DNA from: Blasia pusilla | Lineage: Eukaryota > Marchantiophyta > Marchantiopsida > Blasiales | DNA: 64,000 nt | NCBI GenBank assembly: GCA_050084515.1 | Contig: CM114274.1 | Location: forward strand, 17,298,001-17,362,000 | Direction of reading: 5' to 3' | Shown: piece after piece, positions 38,443 to 48,631 of the stretch | Layout: every line of letters starts with the position of its first letter | Position numbering within the stretch: the first letter of the stretch is position 1 | Notes under the pieces: model-generated | Database searches by the model: none | What the model was told of the DNA's origin: nothing | The model's input: only the letters and a program-made list of their open reading frames with translations | Program-made: the position numbers and the translations under genes

Positions 38443-39420
38443 AAGGAGAGTGGAGAGTCTAGAGACTCTAGGACACGAGAGAATCGAGACTCGAGAGGAT
38501 TCAGGATTCAAGAAAGAGCGTCCAGTGAGGAGTCAGGAAAACCCCTCCCATCCCCCTTACACTACCCCCTTGGACCCCGCTTGCCCTAGTTGGTTCGTGA
38601 CTCCGTCGCCTTTGGCTCTCGAGTCTCGCTTCACTCGAGTCTCAGACTTGGCTGCCTGGCGGCTCGCCCTACCATGGAGGGTTGTGAAGAATCGCAACCT
38701 TTGGATGTACTCCTCCCAGGTGTTACTTCCTAATTAGACAACTCTTCCAAATTTACGACAACCGGTATTTCATGCGGTGGTAAACCGGTATACCCGGTTT
38801 GGCGGGCCCGCAACCTCAAACCAAATGGATTTTTGCTGCAACCTGCAATTTTCGTAAGATATTCCCCGAAACTTGGCTCAGGTTTGTGTTGTCTCAATTC
38901 CCACCCACTAGGTTGTCGGGAAAATCTCCATTCCCAGTCGAAATCACAACCAGAAAATTTAGGGAGACCATAAAATTTTCAAAATTTTTCCGGCTAGGTA
39001 TACTCCTAGCCCAAATTCTCCACAGACATTGAGCCTTGCTCGTTTGACTTATAAGTTCATAGGGGCCGACTCCATGGGAAGTAGGGAGGCAACCTCTTCA
39101 CCAACCAAGCCGCACTTGTTTGTGCAGACCTGAGATTCCAACATGGGGGCCGATTCCATGTGAAATAGGTCAAGAAGACCCATAGGATCGCACAATTTTC
39201 TCCATCCGAATTTTTTTGGGCATTTATAATTATGTTTACGACATTTTCTTGGTTACAGCCCTTACATGAATGTTTTGTTTGTCTTCCTGGCTGGGCAGGC
39301 TATTAAGCACATCACATGTGGTTTTGCCTACCATAGATTAAACTTCGTATCGAGATACACATTTCTAATCCATGAGAGGTAAATTGAGTTCCGATGGCTT
39401 TACTGATTGAATTCTTGTGA
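38443..39420. other. Unassigned intergenic DNA
   Basis: No gene or domain is recognised. Two similar stretches around GGGGCCGACTCCATG (near 39062) and GGGGCCGATTCCATG (near 39144) suggest a local duplication. Confidence 0.5.
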
Positions 39421-39830
39421 CCTTGGCTCAACGTTAACTTCTTTCTTTTTATTGTCTTTTTATCCAAAGGACTCGTGCTAACCTCTTTCCTTTTATCTTT
39501 CTTTATATCTCGGTGTAACCTCTTTCTTTTTATTGTCTTTTTATTTAAAGGATACGTGCTAACCTCTTTCTTTTCATCTCTCTTTTTATCCAAAGGATAT
39601 GTGTGTACCTAAGCGTTTCCCCCCAATAACCTCCTTCTTTTTATTGTCTTTTTATAGAAAAGATACGTCCTAACCTCTTTCTTTTTATCTCTCTTTTTAT
39701 CCAAAGGATTTGTGTGCACCTAATCGTTTCCCCCCATGTGACCTTAGGGCTCATGTTCCAAAGGATTAGTGTGACATTAATCGATTCCGCTCATGTGACC
39801 TTAAGCCTCATGTTCCAATCTCACCAACCC
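39421..39830 (+). repeat. Short tandem repeat block
   Basis: Units containing CTAACCTCTTTCTTTTTAT, TGTCTTTTTAT and CCAAAGGAT recur about six times between 39421 and 39712. A second unit (CATGTGACCTTA-GGCTCATGTTCCAA) is then duplicated near 39734-39820. The two blocks together form a pyrimidine-rich array. Confidence 0.75.
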
Positions 39831-41016
39831 AATTTCATTCAATGCGGATTTCAATTTCATTCTTGGAGTTATTTCTTTAATTTGGGATGGAAGTCACACC
39901 TCCATCCCAATTCTGTCAATCCAATCCCTCTAGAAAAAGCGCCCCACACGGGTTTCTGTTGGATAGAAGTTGTACCGTGGTTGCCACCACAATGGCCCTC
40001 CATGGAATTGATCCCATTAGCCGCTCCCGTCAGTTGAGTCCATTTCTCATGTGAAACTAGTCGGAGTCGTCTCCGACATCTATCCACATGAAATCCAAGT
40101 GAGCGTTGTGTCTTGCGTGACACCCTCCATCTCCGAAATGTATCCCCACGAAATCCAAGTAAGGGTTGTCTTGGGTGACCTACTTGTTAGATGCTCCACA
40201 TTAATATACCAACAAGTACTTAAATGGCCTTGGTCTTGAGTTGAAATGTTGCATGAGTCTCTCGACAGGAGGATTCGAATTCCTGATCTCGACCCTAAAG
40301 ATCCTCACATTCCTCGGCGCATACCAAAAATCTTGATCGTGTACTAGAGCAGCAGTCTAACACGCCTGTGCAATCTCAAATGTCACAAATGTAAGAGACT
40401 GAGAATCATTATCGTAGGTGACGAGATCCTCCGAGGCAACATCCCCGACGTAGCATAGAGACAAAAAGTGAGCGAAGTTCCCAACGCAGAGTCGGAGCTC
40501 CGTAGTTTTGACACTCAAAGCACAAAAGACATTCTACCAAAGGACCACATACTCGATTGTTATATAACATTGTGCAAGGTGAAGTTAGATGTCAAATACT
40601 TGACAGACATCGGACAGCAACCCTTCATGCTCCACGAAACGGGGATGAAATGTGCCCTCATCCTACACGGAATTTTAAATCTTACATTTACAATTTACGG
40701 TCTACTCCGATAATCTCGACGACGTCGGTAGTGTACCTCTGATTGACCAGTATTGCTGGCAGTAAGAGTCTTGGCACTCTGCGATACTAGTGACACTAAA
40801 CTAGGTTGGTTCGACGACACGTTTCTGAGATACAAAAAACGAGCCCAAGAAAACCCGCTCGTTGCATCACTTACAGCATAGCCAGTTTTGAAGAAGCCTA
40901 CCAGGAAAAACGTTTTCACACACAGGCTCTGCAACTTGAATTTGCCAATCCCTTGTGCCGTGTACGCTTCCCCAGGAGCAATTCATTGGCTCCGACTCGA
41001 GTGAATGGAACCCCAT
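39831..41016. other. Intergenic DNA downstream of the ACT gene
   Basis: A 60-bp direct duplication starts at 40071 and 40131 (CTCCGAxATxTATCC block). The part nearest 41016 should contain the 3' UTR of the minus-strand ACT gene. No other coding sequence is recognised. Confidence 0.5.
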
Positions 41017-41925
41017 TCAATAGCTGTCGTCTTCAGTGACAGGTCTCCTAATGTAGTACCTCAAACAATTGATCAACACTTCACACATTGACTTGCTCAA
41101 GGCAGCCCCACCATATGACACATAGAATTTATCCTTGGCCACCAGTCCCTCAGTGTCGATCTCAGCAGACTCCACCATGACACTGATATCCGCAATAACC
41201 TTGATGATTTCAAGCAACAAACCTGGTCGGTCTGCGGACTCAACTGTCAGCAGGCTTTGTTTGCTGTTTATTTTCTCGATGTGGATGTGAGTAGCGACAT
41301 CCACGTCGAGCTTCGTCTTGGGAGGTACAATACCAAATGTCTCCCCCAGAGCCAACTGCTCACTGGATTCCGGGTGGTACTTCAGCAAATTGTTCAAAAT
41401 GGTCAATCGGATGGCTTCCAGCAGCTCGGGGTTTTCAACCTTGCAACCATTGTCTAATCTAGTGATGTAAAATATGTTCCGCGCCATTGCAGACTCAGTA
41501 GATACCTTAGCCCTCATGACATTTAAGCCAAGACTCTTCAGCGATTTTATCGTATCCAACAATGCCCCTAGACGATCACCGAAACTGAGTTCCACAATAG
41601 TCGCTTCTGGGTCCGAAAACTGATCAATATGCACGACGGGTAGTGGCACGTCCGTCTTCTCTTTTTCTCCTTCATCCTGCACCACCGAAGCCACCGCTAG
41701 GGTTGCGGAAACGTTCACATTCCGCCTCGTCTCCAGAAATTTTCGCACAGGAGCTATCCTCCATCCCTGATTGCGCTGCCCTGCTTCGCTTCCCCTGTAG
41801 GTGGAAACCAAAAACCCCAGACCCACTGAGACGGCGGCGGGAGCAGATTGCATCGCTCCTCTTTCCCTCAATCCTCTTTCTTGCACCACGGCAACACCCC
41901 CAACAGTCGCAACGGCGGTCGCCAT
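41017..41925 (-). CDS. ACR11: Plastid double-ACT-domain protein, ACR11-like, intronless
   Basis: The 302-residue product matches the plant ACR11 type along its whole length: a variable N-terminus of about 95 residues (MATAVATVGG start, R/S/A-rich, plastid transit-like), a first ACT domain at about 108-180 (VELSFGDRLGALLDT), the link YHPESSEQLALGETFG (184-198), a second ACT domain at about 223-295 (VESADRPGLLLEIIKV, IDTEGLVAKDKFYVSY) and the C-terminus RRPVTEDDSY. In Arabidopsis ACR11 is a stromal regulator linked to glutamine synthetase and ferredoxin-dependent GOGAT; that role is inferred here. The start at 41925 is chosen from the transit-like MATA. The frame stays open upstream to an ATG at 42285, adding 120 residues, so an extended form is possible. 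The coding region has no intron, although related seed-plant genes are, to my knowledge, split. It is divergent from the F-box gene. Confidence 0.92.
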   Translation of the reverse strand: MATAVATVGGVAVVQERGLRERGAMQSAPAAVSVGLGFLVSTYRGSEAGQRNQGWRIAPVRKFLETRRNVNVSATLAVASVVQDEGEKEKTDVPLPVVHIDQFSDPEATIVELSFGDRLGALLDTIKSLKSLGLNVMRAKVSTESAMARNIFYITRLDNGCKVENPELLEAIRLTILNNLLKYHPESSEQLALGETFGIVPPKTKLDVDVATHIHIEKINSKQSLLTVESADRPGLLLEIIKVIADISVMVESAEIDTEGLVAKDKFYVSYGGAALSKSMCEVLINCLRYYIRRPVTEDDSY

Positions 41926-42305
41926 AGAATGCGGAACCGAGATTCCAACAAACACGCGTGCCCTCTCGAACTTAGTCCCTGTGCACCGATGTCTCGATTT
42001 CTTAACTGATGAGGCGAGCAGGTGAGCTCCCGACGGAGTGAATACCAATTGTATGATTCGGGTGTCGGGCAATGGTCTCGATATCTTCTGCTCGTGTGAA
42101 CGTATTGTGTATACAAATTGACGAGACGCGGCAGGGGAACGTCTGATTGGGAAGCCGTAGCCTTGAGCGGGGTTACGAGTACTCTGGGTCTTAAGAGCTC
42201 GGGTTTCGAGTCGATGAGAGGGGCGAACCGGTGATGGAAGAGCCGATACCTGTGAGTTCGAGGGAATGTGCCCGAATATACGCATGAGAGAGTTGACGGC
42301 AACAT

Positions 42306-42700
42306 TTACCGATAAGGATCGGTTTCAGCTATGGGCGGATGTGGTGTGGATAGGCAGTAGTAGGCATCCGAAAAGGACAAGACTCGACCGGACACCCCCA
42401 CCCACCTAGCCCTAGATTTTTTCTGTCTGGTTGGCTCACGGACCCAAAAAGGACAAGTCTCGAGCCTACAGCACCACCCGCCGATCCCTAGATCTTTTCT
42501 CCTCCGGGTGGTTTGCGGATTGGGTGCCCGAGCCGGTTCCCGAGCCGCAAGATCCGGGATTACTTGAAACGAATTCCCCACCGCACCTGCCTCTGAACCC
42601 TCGTTACAAGAACAAGGACTAAAGTTGATAAGATTATCTTCCTTTCCCATAATACTAATAAATACGTTTCGCTTTTTTCTAAAACAAATATGCGGAAATA
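42306..42700 (-). promoter_or_regulatory. 5' flank of the ACT gene with a 76-bp tandem duplication
   Basis: Two diverged copies of a segment starting AAAAGGACAAG begin at 42371 and 42447, each followed by a CCCTAGATxTTTTCT block and a GGCTCACGG or GGTTTGCGG end. They lie in the likely promoter or leader of the minus-strand ACT gene. No core promoter motif is clear. Confidence 0.45.
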
Positions 42701-42724
42701 GAAGTAGTGTCTGACTTCTATTTT

Positions 42725-42838
42725 CGCCGTGCTATGCTCGAAAAATTAAAAATATTTAGAAAATAAGTATGTAGTTCTTGAAGAGAAGACATTAATTATA
42801 TTTTCATAAATTCAAAATTTTTCGAGCATAGCACGGCG
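42725..42838. repeat. Perfect 23-bp inverted repeat with 68-nt loop
   Basis: CGCCGTGCTATGCTCGAAAA plus ATT at 42725-42747 is exactly complementary to 42816-42838. Pairing continues with mismatches on the outer side. It is in the spacer between the divergent ACT and F-box genes. It could be a small foldback element or a transcribed hairpin. Confidence 0.85.
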
Positions 42839-42845
42839 GAAGATA

Positions 42846-44085
42846 AAAAAGTATTTGAAAAACTATTATATAGTCCTAGCGTGAAAGATAGATTAATGAT
42901 GCTATACGTCAATAATTTCCATAAGAGCATGTGAAACATTTTCTTGTCGATATTGCCACGTGTAAGTTGGTGTTTGCAAATCAAGAGGCACTCTCCCATG
43001 AGGCCGTGCGGAGGAGAACACATGCAAGGACGAAAAGAGTTCACCCATTTTAAGGAAGACTTATTCTTGTACAGCTGTCCTGGTGTGGCTAAAGGTTTGC
43101 GATACCTGGGTATGCGGTTACACGTAGCCCAAGTGAAGGCGCTGATATGACTGCTGCTGCTCGGATTACCAGTATCTTAGAACCTAAAATCTGTGGTTCC
43201 TTGAGAGTTCTTGCCTCAGTCGGTCTGTTTCATCGTATACACACGCTGTGTGAAGCATCGACTTATACACGCATCTGGTAATCAACGTATATCATCCTCC
43301 GCTGACCAGCACATCGTTGATTGACTTCAAAGGCTGTGGAGACATCTTTAGGCTTTGGAATCGTTGCACAATCGCTGCTGCTCGTATTTTCGGGACATGT
43401 TCAAGCATGGCGCCTTTGAGGGTAGATTTTGAAAGAAAAGGCACTGGCAGATCTGACCTCCTGGCCTGATTTTCTTTCCGTCCGGCGAGCAGAGGGTGGA
43501 CAAATCTGTCTGGTTAGTATGGCACTTTATTGCTACGTATGCACGGTCCGCCTGAATTTTAGTAGTGACAAAAATCGTCCGGTCGCAGCTAGAGTCCTGT
43601 GACACGGATGAAATTGCGTGCGCATCGTTGTTTTGGGAACTGTACGCAGCTGAGAATAACAGTGTACTGATGACTCCAGAGTTATATCATTATTTTCCGT
43701 TTGTCGTACCGCTAGGGATTGCTATTCCTTGTAAAGTCTACATGATCTTAACGTCTATATGGCTGGGCAAAGATTATTGATAAGATCGAGTTCATCTGAT
43801 TAGCAGTAATTGCCGACAAACTGTAGACTCTCTCCGTTGATGTTGCTTACATGTCTGGGTGGGCAAGGTATTAGTCGCCTCGTCCGTTTATAATGATTTC
43901 TTACTCGCGCCACATTTAGGGTGTCTTTTGAACCATACTGTAAACCGATATCTGCCCTACCTTTATGCCATTATGTTGTTGTGGTTGTTCCCTTTCACTT
44001 AAAGGTTCATCATTGCATCTTTGGTGCTGTGGTTCGGTTTGTTCATTGCATAAACCCTTCAATTTGTGCCTCTGTTCAATTGCAG
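42846..44085. other. Spacer upstream of the F-box gene
   Basis: No conserved coding sequence is seen. A TTCAATTGCAG acceptor ends at 44085, so the F-box gene probably has a 5'-UTR intron; a possible donor is AAG/GTATTA at 43868-43869. That pairing is a guess. The promoter should lie further upstream. Confidence 0.4.
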
Positions 44086-44110
44086 GGTAGGATTACTAGC
44101 CGAGGTCTTC

Positions 44111-46192
44111 ATGGATGCAGCAATGGATATGAGAATTATGTCGAAACCCTTGGATGATGACACAATCATTTATATTCTTAAGTATCTGGTTGCACCCACC
44201 GATGTGGCCAACGTCTCATGTGTCTCCCGCTCCTGGCGACAATTGGGTAAATCTGTTCAGAATCTACGTCATTGATCAAATTTACAGCTTGTTTTACTTA
44301 GTCCAAGACTTCTCTTCTGGATGTTCTCAGTATGGACCTTCTCTAGCTTATGGTCACTAACGTTTTTTTTGCAGTGAAGGAAGGCCAGCTTTGGAAGGGG
44401 TTGTGTAACAGAGTATTTCCAGAACTGGAATTGATTGATGAGGTTGTGCAAATTGACTCTACGACAACTCAAGAAGTGGGTCCTAGTGTCTCATCTTATC
44501 TGGAATCACTACAGAAGGAACATCAATTTTATCACCACTTGTTCAGGGAACTCACATTGCCCCCCGACTCAAAGAGGAGCTGTATAAGCAGTGCCATTGC
44601 TGCCTCTACCACTGATAACTTCCCTTCAGAGAGCATACAACATACATTGTCTCCAGGACCCTTAGCCCACCAGGAGCCAATGGTGAATGGGAACTGGTCA
44701 TATTGGTCAAGTATTGGTCAGGAAAATGCTGATGTGCCAGAAACTCTGACCTATAAACTTGCCTCATCTCTATGTGTTGTTCACGAGATCAAAGTTCGAC
44801 CCTTCAAAGGTAATTCCATCTGAATGGGATTGTTAGGGTTTAGATTGGACAGATTTGAAATACATGGTCGTTTGAACAAGGAGGTCTCACAGGAGGCACT
44901 ACATGATTCTGGTGTTTTTCTCTTCTAGTTTTTGTTGTGAAACGAAATGAGTTAATATCTTTTGACTGAGTTGTTTTGCCATCTTTGGTCTTTTCTCTTA
45001 GACATAACTTTCTAACACTAGTTGTGGTGAACATGCAGCTGAATTTCAGAGAGGCTTCCCTGTGTATTCATCGAAGTTTATGAGATTTCGGTTAGGTTTT
45101 GAGTGCATGAGGGACTGTAACGGTGTGGATTCAGATCAGGTGGATAATGAAAACAGTTATTCACAAGAATACCCTTGCCCCTCTAAACCTACTCCGAAAT
45201 ACACCTGGACCTATGTTTCTCCCACATATCCAATGGAGCAGGTTTGATATTACAAATCCTACTTCGATGATATTTGTCTTCATTCGAGATTGCTGTATGC
45301 AGGAACTAAGGGGGGTAAATCATATGTTTACTGGTCCATGCAACAATTTGTGATGACAAGCCTAACTTACATGCCTCTCTTGGCAGGTGGATAAGCTTCA
45401 GTCATTTGTACTCCCGCGCCCTGTGTTGTGCATGGGGAAGATTTTACAGATTGAGTTGTTGGAACGGGTACAGGCTCAAGAAGGGGACCAGCTTTATTAC
45501 ATTTGGCAAGTACATTATCCTCTTGGCTTCTGGAGTTGGTACTTGGGCAAAGACAATTTCTTGTGCTTTTATGACTAACAACTTGAATAGTCAATCATTC
45601 CTGGTCCCTTACTGCACTGGCTACCTTTACTTTCAAGCCATAGGAATCTTGGGAGAGGAGGGGTTGTTTTACCTGCATCATACTATTTCTTCCATATGAC
45701 ATAGATCGCTTGGTTTACACTGGTTGACTCTTGAGGAAAACATCTGGAGACAACTTGGACATCTTGAAACTACTCTTACAAAGTGAACATGTCCTGTGCA
45801 GTGTGTGTGATGTGCGTGTCATTGGGAGGCCACTTTTGAACTATGATTTCAGTCACTCCAGTCGTCATGGTGGTTATGCGCTTATTTACTTCAAACGTCC
45901 AGGTGCCCAAGATCTGCCCTCAGCAACAAAAGCTCTGAAGATTTTATCAAAAGAGGAGTTCTCAGGGAGAAATGGTGCTAGAGATCATTTTGCTGAAAGG
46001 ATTAGGCAATTGAGGCTAAATAGGGGACTGTATTGCAACAGCTTCTTGAACAGACTCTTGGGGAACATTGGAATCGCAAGACTTTTGTTGGCTGCGGAAG
46101 ACTATAATACTGACAAGGAAGATGGGCACACGGAAGATGAGCAAGATGAAGATGAGTTTGGGGAAGAGTCTGATACAGCATATTTATTTTGA
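44111..46192 (+). CDS. F-box protein of the At4g00755 type, five coding exons
   Basis: Coding exons are 44111-44246, 44375-44809, 45039-45241, 45387-45505 and 45802-46192, totalling 427 codons plus stop in consistent phase. Introns 1-3 are GT-AG; intron 4 (45506-45801) starts GCAAGT and ends CAG, a GC-AG intron. The N-terminal F-box (about residues 12-45: LDDDTIIYILKYL...SCVSRSWRQL) would bind SKP1 in an SCF ubiquitin ligase. The rest matches Arabidopsis At4g00755: AIAASTTDNFPSESIQHTL, SYWSSIGQE, ETLTYKLASSLCVVHEIKVR, YSSKFMRFR, FVLPRPVLCMGKILQIELL and VIGRPLL. The C-terminus is acidic (DEQDEDEFGEESD). The substrate is unknown; this conserved region is not a Kelch or LRR domain. The family member is about 50 residues shorter, the difference being mostly in the middle and the acidic tail. 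The frame is intact. Confidence 0.94.
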
Positions 46193-47320
46193 TACTGAAT
46201 TGACCCGCACAGGTTCCTTTCTTTGAGAAGGTTCACTTCTTTTAGCAGGGCGGAGACACTTCATGTCAAAGATGCACTTAACTTCAAACAACTAGAGCAA
46301 AAAACTGGACAATTACTAGACTCTCTCTGGTCCATGGGCTTTCTCAACTTTCACTTACCAAATTGCCATGAGAACTTCACATCCCTTAGGCAGGGGTAAC
46401 CTATTAAACTCAAGAAGGAGGTGGAACATAGGAAGCCATGGTACGCATCATCTATACTAGTGAGGCATTAGCTGCCTTCCTTTGAATGTTAATACTTGGC
46501 CTTTCTGTTGTGGTGAAGCTTACTATATTTGCTTTGGCCTTATGCATTTGATGTCTTTTTAGAGTCTGAATGGATGATGATTCATATGTCCAATAATGGT
46601 TCAGCATAGACAAGAGTCTCAACTTTGCTGGCACTTCACATTAAGTTAAGTAGAATGCGACAATTCAGATCAGTAGGAAATCATATAGTTAAAGGTGAAT
46701 GAGTGTTTGTGTAGGCCTCAAACCAAATTTCATACCGAATGGGAGGATGGATGAAAGTTAGCTGCCATAGCTTTGTTCACAGAGTGAGACCTGGATGCAC
46801 AGAGATTATTTGTAAGTAAAGTCCTTTTGTCCAAGAGTAGTTAGGCAGGCAGAGCCCTCCAAGTTCAGCAAATCCCCAGATATGGGGATTTGCTCAAATT
46901 GGGTGAAATATCTCACAAAATATGGGGAATATGGGGCACCTTTGTGAGATATTTCACTTCACTTCACCTGTGCGAAATATCTCACAAAGGTGAAGTTAAG
47001 GATATTAAAGTGAAATGTCTATGTCTAGATACGTGAGTAGAGATTCCGTGAGTGGCAATTCTTTGAGATTCTGGTCTTTGGGCTCATCATGAAGATTCTA
47101 TTGAGATGAGCAAAACTGGTCACCCAAGGAGTGCAATGAGACTCACATGTCAGCCTCCACCACAATCCATGGCATTCCATTTTCCTAATGAAGTGGGAAA
47201 CTATTCGAGTTCTTATTAACAACAAGAACAACAATCAACACATTGACTTATTGGCACTAATTCAAGTCAGAATTGATGAAATTATCTCCCCTCCCCCCAC
47301 TCTCTCTTTCACCAAGGCTT
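46193..47320. other. 3' flank of the F-box gene and intergenic DNA with a hairpin
   Basis: The 3' UTR should be in the first few hundred bases. A perfect 19-bp inverted repeat pairs 46937-46955 (CACCTTTGTGAGATATTTC) with 46974-46992, and a third copy of the GAAATATCTCACAAA arm lies at about 46904-46918. No gene is recognised. Confidence 0.6.
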
Positions 47321-48006
47321 CATTGCCCAAAGTTGCTGCATTGGTAGTAATGTCTATTTGGGATACCAATCAGTTAAAGTAGATGGTGTGGTGAAGAGCT
47401 TATTATTTGACACTTGCAAGTTCCGCTCCAACATGTTGTTTAGTCAGCACTCACACTATATGAGTGTCTTCCTCCTCTCAAGTGGTACCTTCTTCACTTC
47501 TTCCTATCTCTTCACCCATCCTAGTTTCAAACACTGTCCAACCAGGGCAGAATGTCTATGGTTGGAAGGCTACGACATACACTACTTAATGAGTACAGTC
47601 TCTCACCCAGGTGTGAGATGTACGGTTGAAAGGCTACTTGACGAGTGCACTCTCTCTTGCTCTCTACGTGGATGAAACCTGTATTCACTATTTGGTCTCT
47701 TGGACATAATTCATAATACAAACAACAAGAGCAAATGATGATATTGCTTAGTTGGTGACACCATAATTTTTCAACACATTCAGTAGCCTAGATTCATTGC
47801 CCAAAGTTGTTACATTGGTAAGTAATGTTTATTGAGAATCCCAATCATGTAAAGTAGGTGGTGTGGTGAAGAGCTTCTCGGTTGACACTCGGAAGCTCTG
47901 CACCAAGATGTTGCTTGGTCAACGTTGACATTATATGAGAGTGTCTACCCCCTCTCATATGGTACTTTTTCACTTTTTCCTCTCTCTACGTGCATCCTAG
48001 TATGAA
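47321..48006 (+). repeat. Pair of diverged 210-bp direct repeats
   Basis: Segments starting CATTGCCCAAAGTTG at 47321 and 47795 are alignable for about 210 bp, sharing TGGTGTGGTGAAGAGCTT and the TATATGAG-GTGTCT block. The DNA between them has its own internal duplication of a GTTGAAAGGCTAC-type unit. No coding sequence is recognised. They could be ends of a small unknown element. Confidence 0.7.
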
Positions 48007-48098
48007 AATCTATGGGTATTTGACACTTTCATTGAATCTATCGTCAAGAGCTTTAAGTTCACAAGATAACTGCGGATATGGTGTTGGCATGGTGGAAG

Positions 48099-48400
48099 CA
48101 AGGTTGCACAGAAACGGGCATGTCCATGCACATGGAAAATCAGTTGCCAGTCCAAGTTTTTTTGGGGCATAGATCGACAACGTAGGCTTCACCCGTGGGA
48201 ACAAGTGCGGGCTCGGATGAAGGATGCGGCTAAAGGCGGCCATAGGGGCAATGTCGATTGAGGGTGGGCTTGACACGGGCTTAGGGCAGGCTCCCTCGGG
48301 GGCCTAGTGCATCGAGGGACGGCCTGGCGTGGGCTTGTAAGGGTAGGCTAACGTCTGGAGGCGCGCCTAGTGTGAGCTCCCACGTGGGCTAAGGGCTAAG
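48099..48400 (+). mobile_element. Truncated hAT-related end, GC-rich
   Basis: It starts CAAGGTTGCACAGAAACG, the same terminus as the hAT at 51667, and continues with related subterminal sequence (GGGCATGTCCATG, a TTTTTTTGGGGC block, then GGGCTNGG-rich DNA). No second terminus or target duplication is found, so it is a fragment or a non-autonomous copy with a lost end. The right boundary is approximate. From about 48405 a short stretch resembles the start of family-C LTRs. Confidence 0.65.
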
Positions 48401-48631
48401 GGAGGTGTTGTGCGAATACACATCGCTGCCAACATACATCGGATGTCATGCACACACATGTCTAAGATCCATCTACATATGAATCCTAACATCTCTATAC
48501 ATGAGCAACTGGACAACCCCAATATAAATTTGAATACGCACCGTAAATTCAACGAGTATGGCCCTCTGTTTAAGGTAAAGGTCCTGCAAAATCCAAACTC
48601 CATCTATAATCTAAACCCATAATTAGAAGTG

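Noticed and set aside
40260-40310. Possible tRNA T-arm (GGATTCGAATTCC)
   Set aside because: I could not find matching acceptor, D and anticodon arms at the right spacing.
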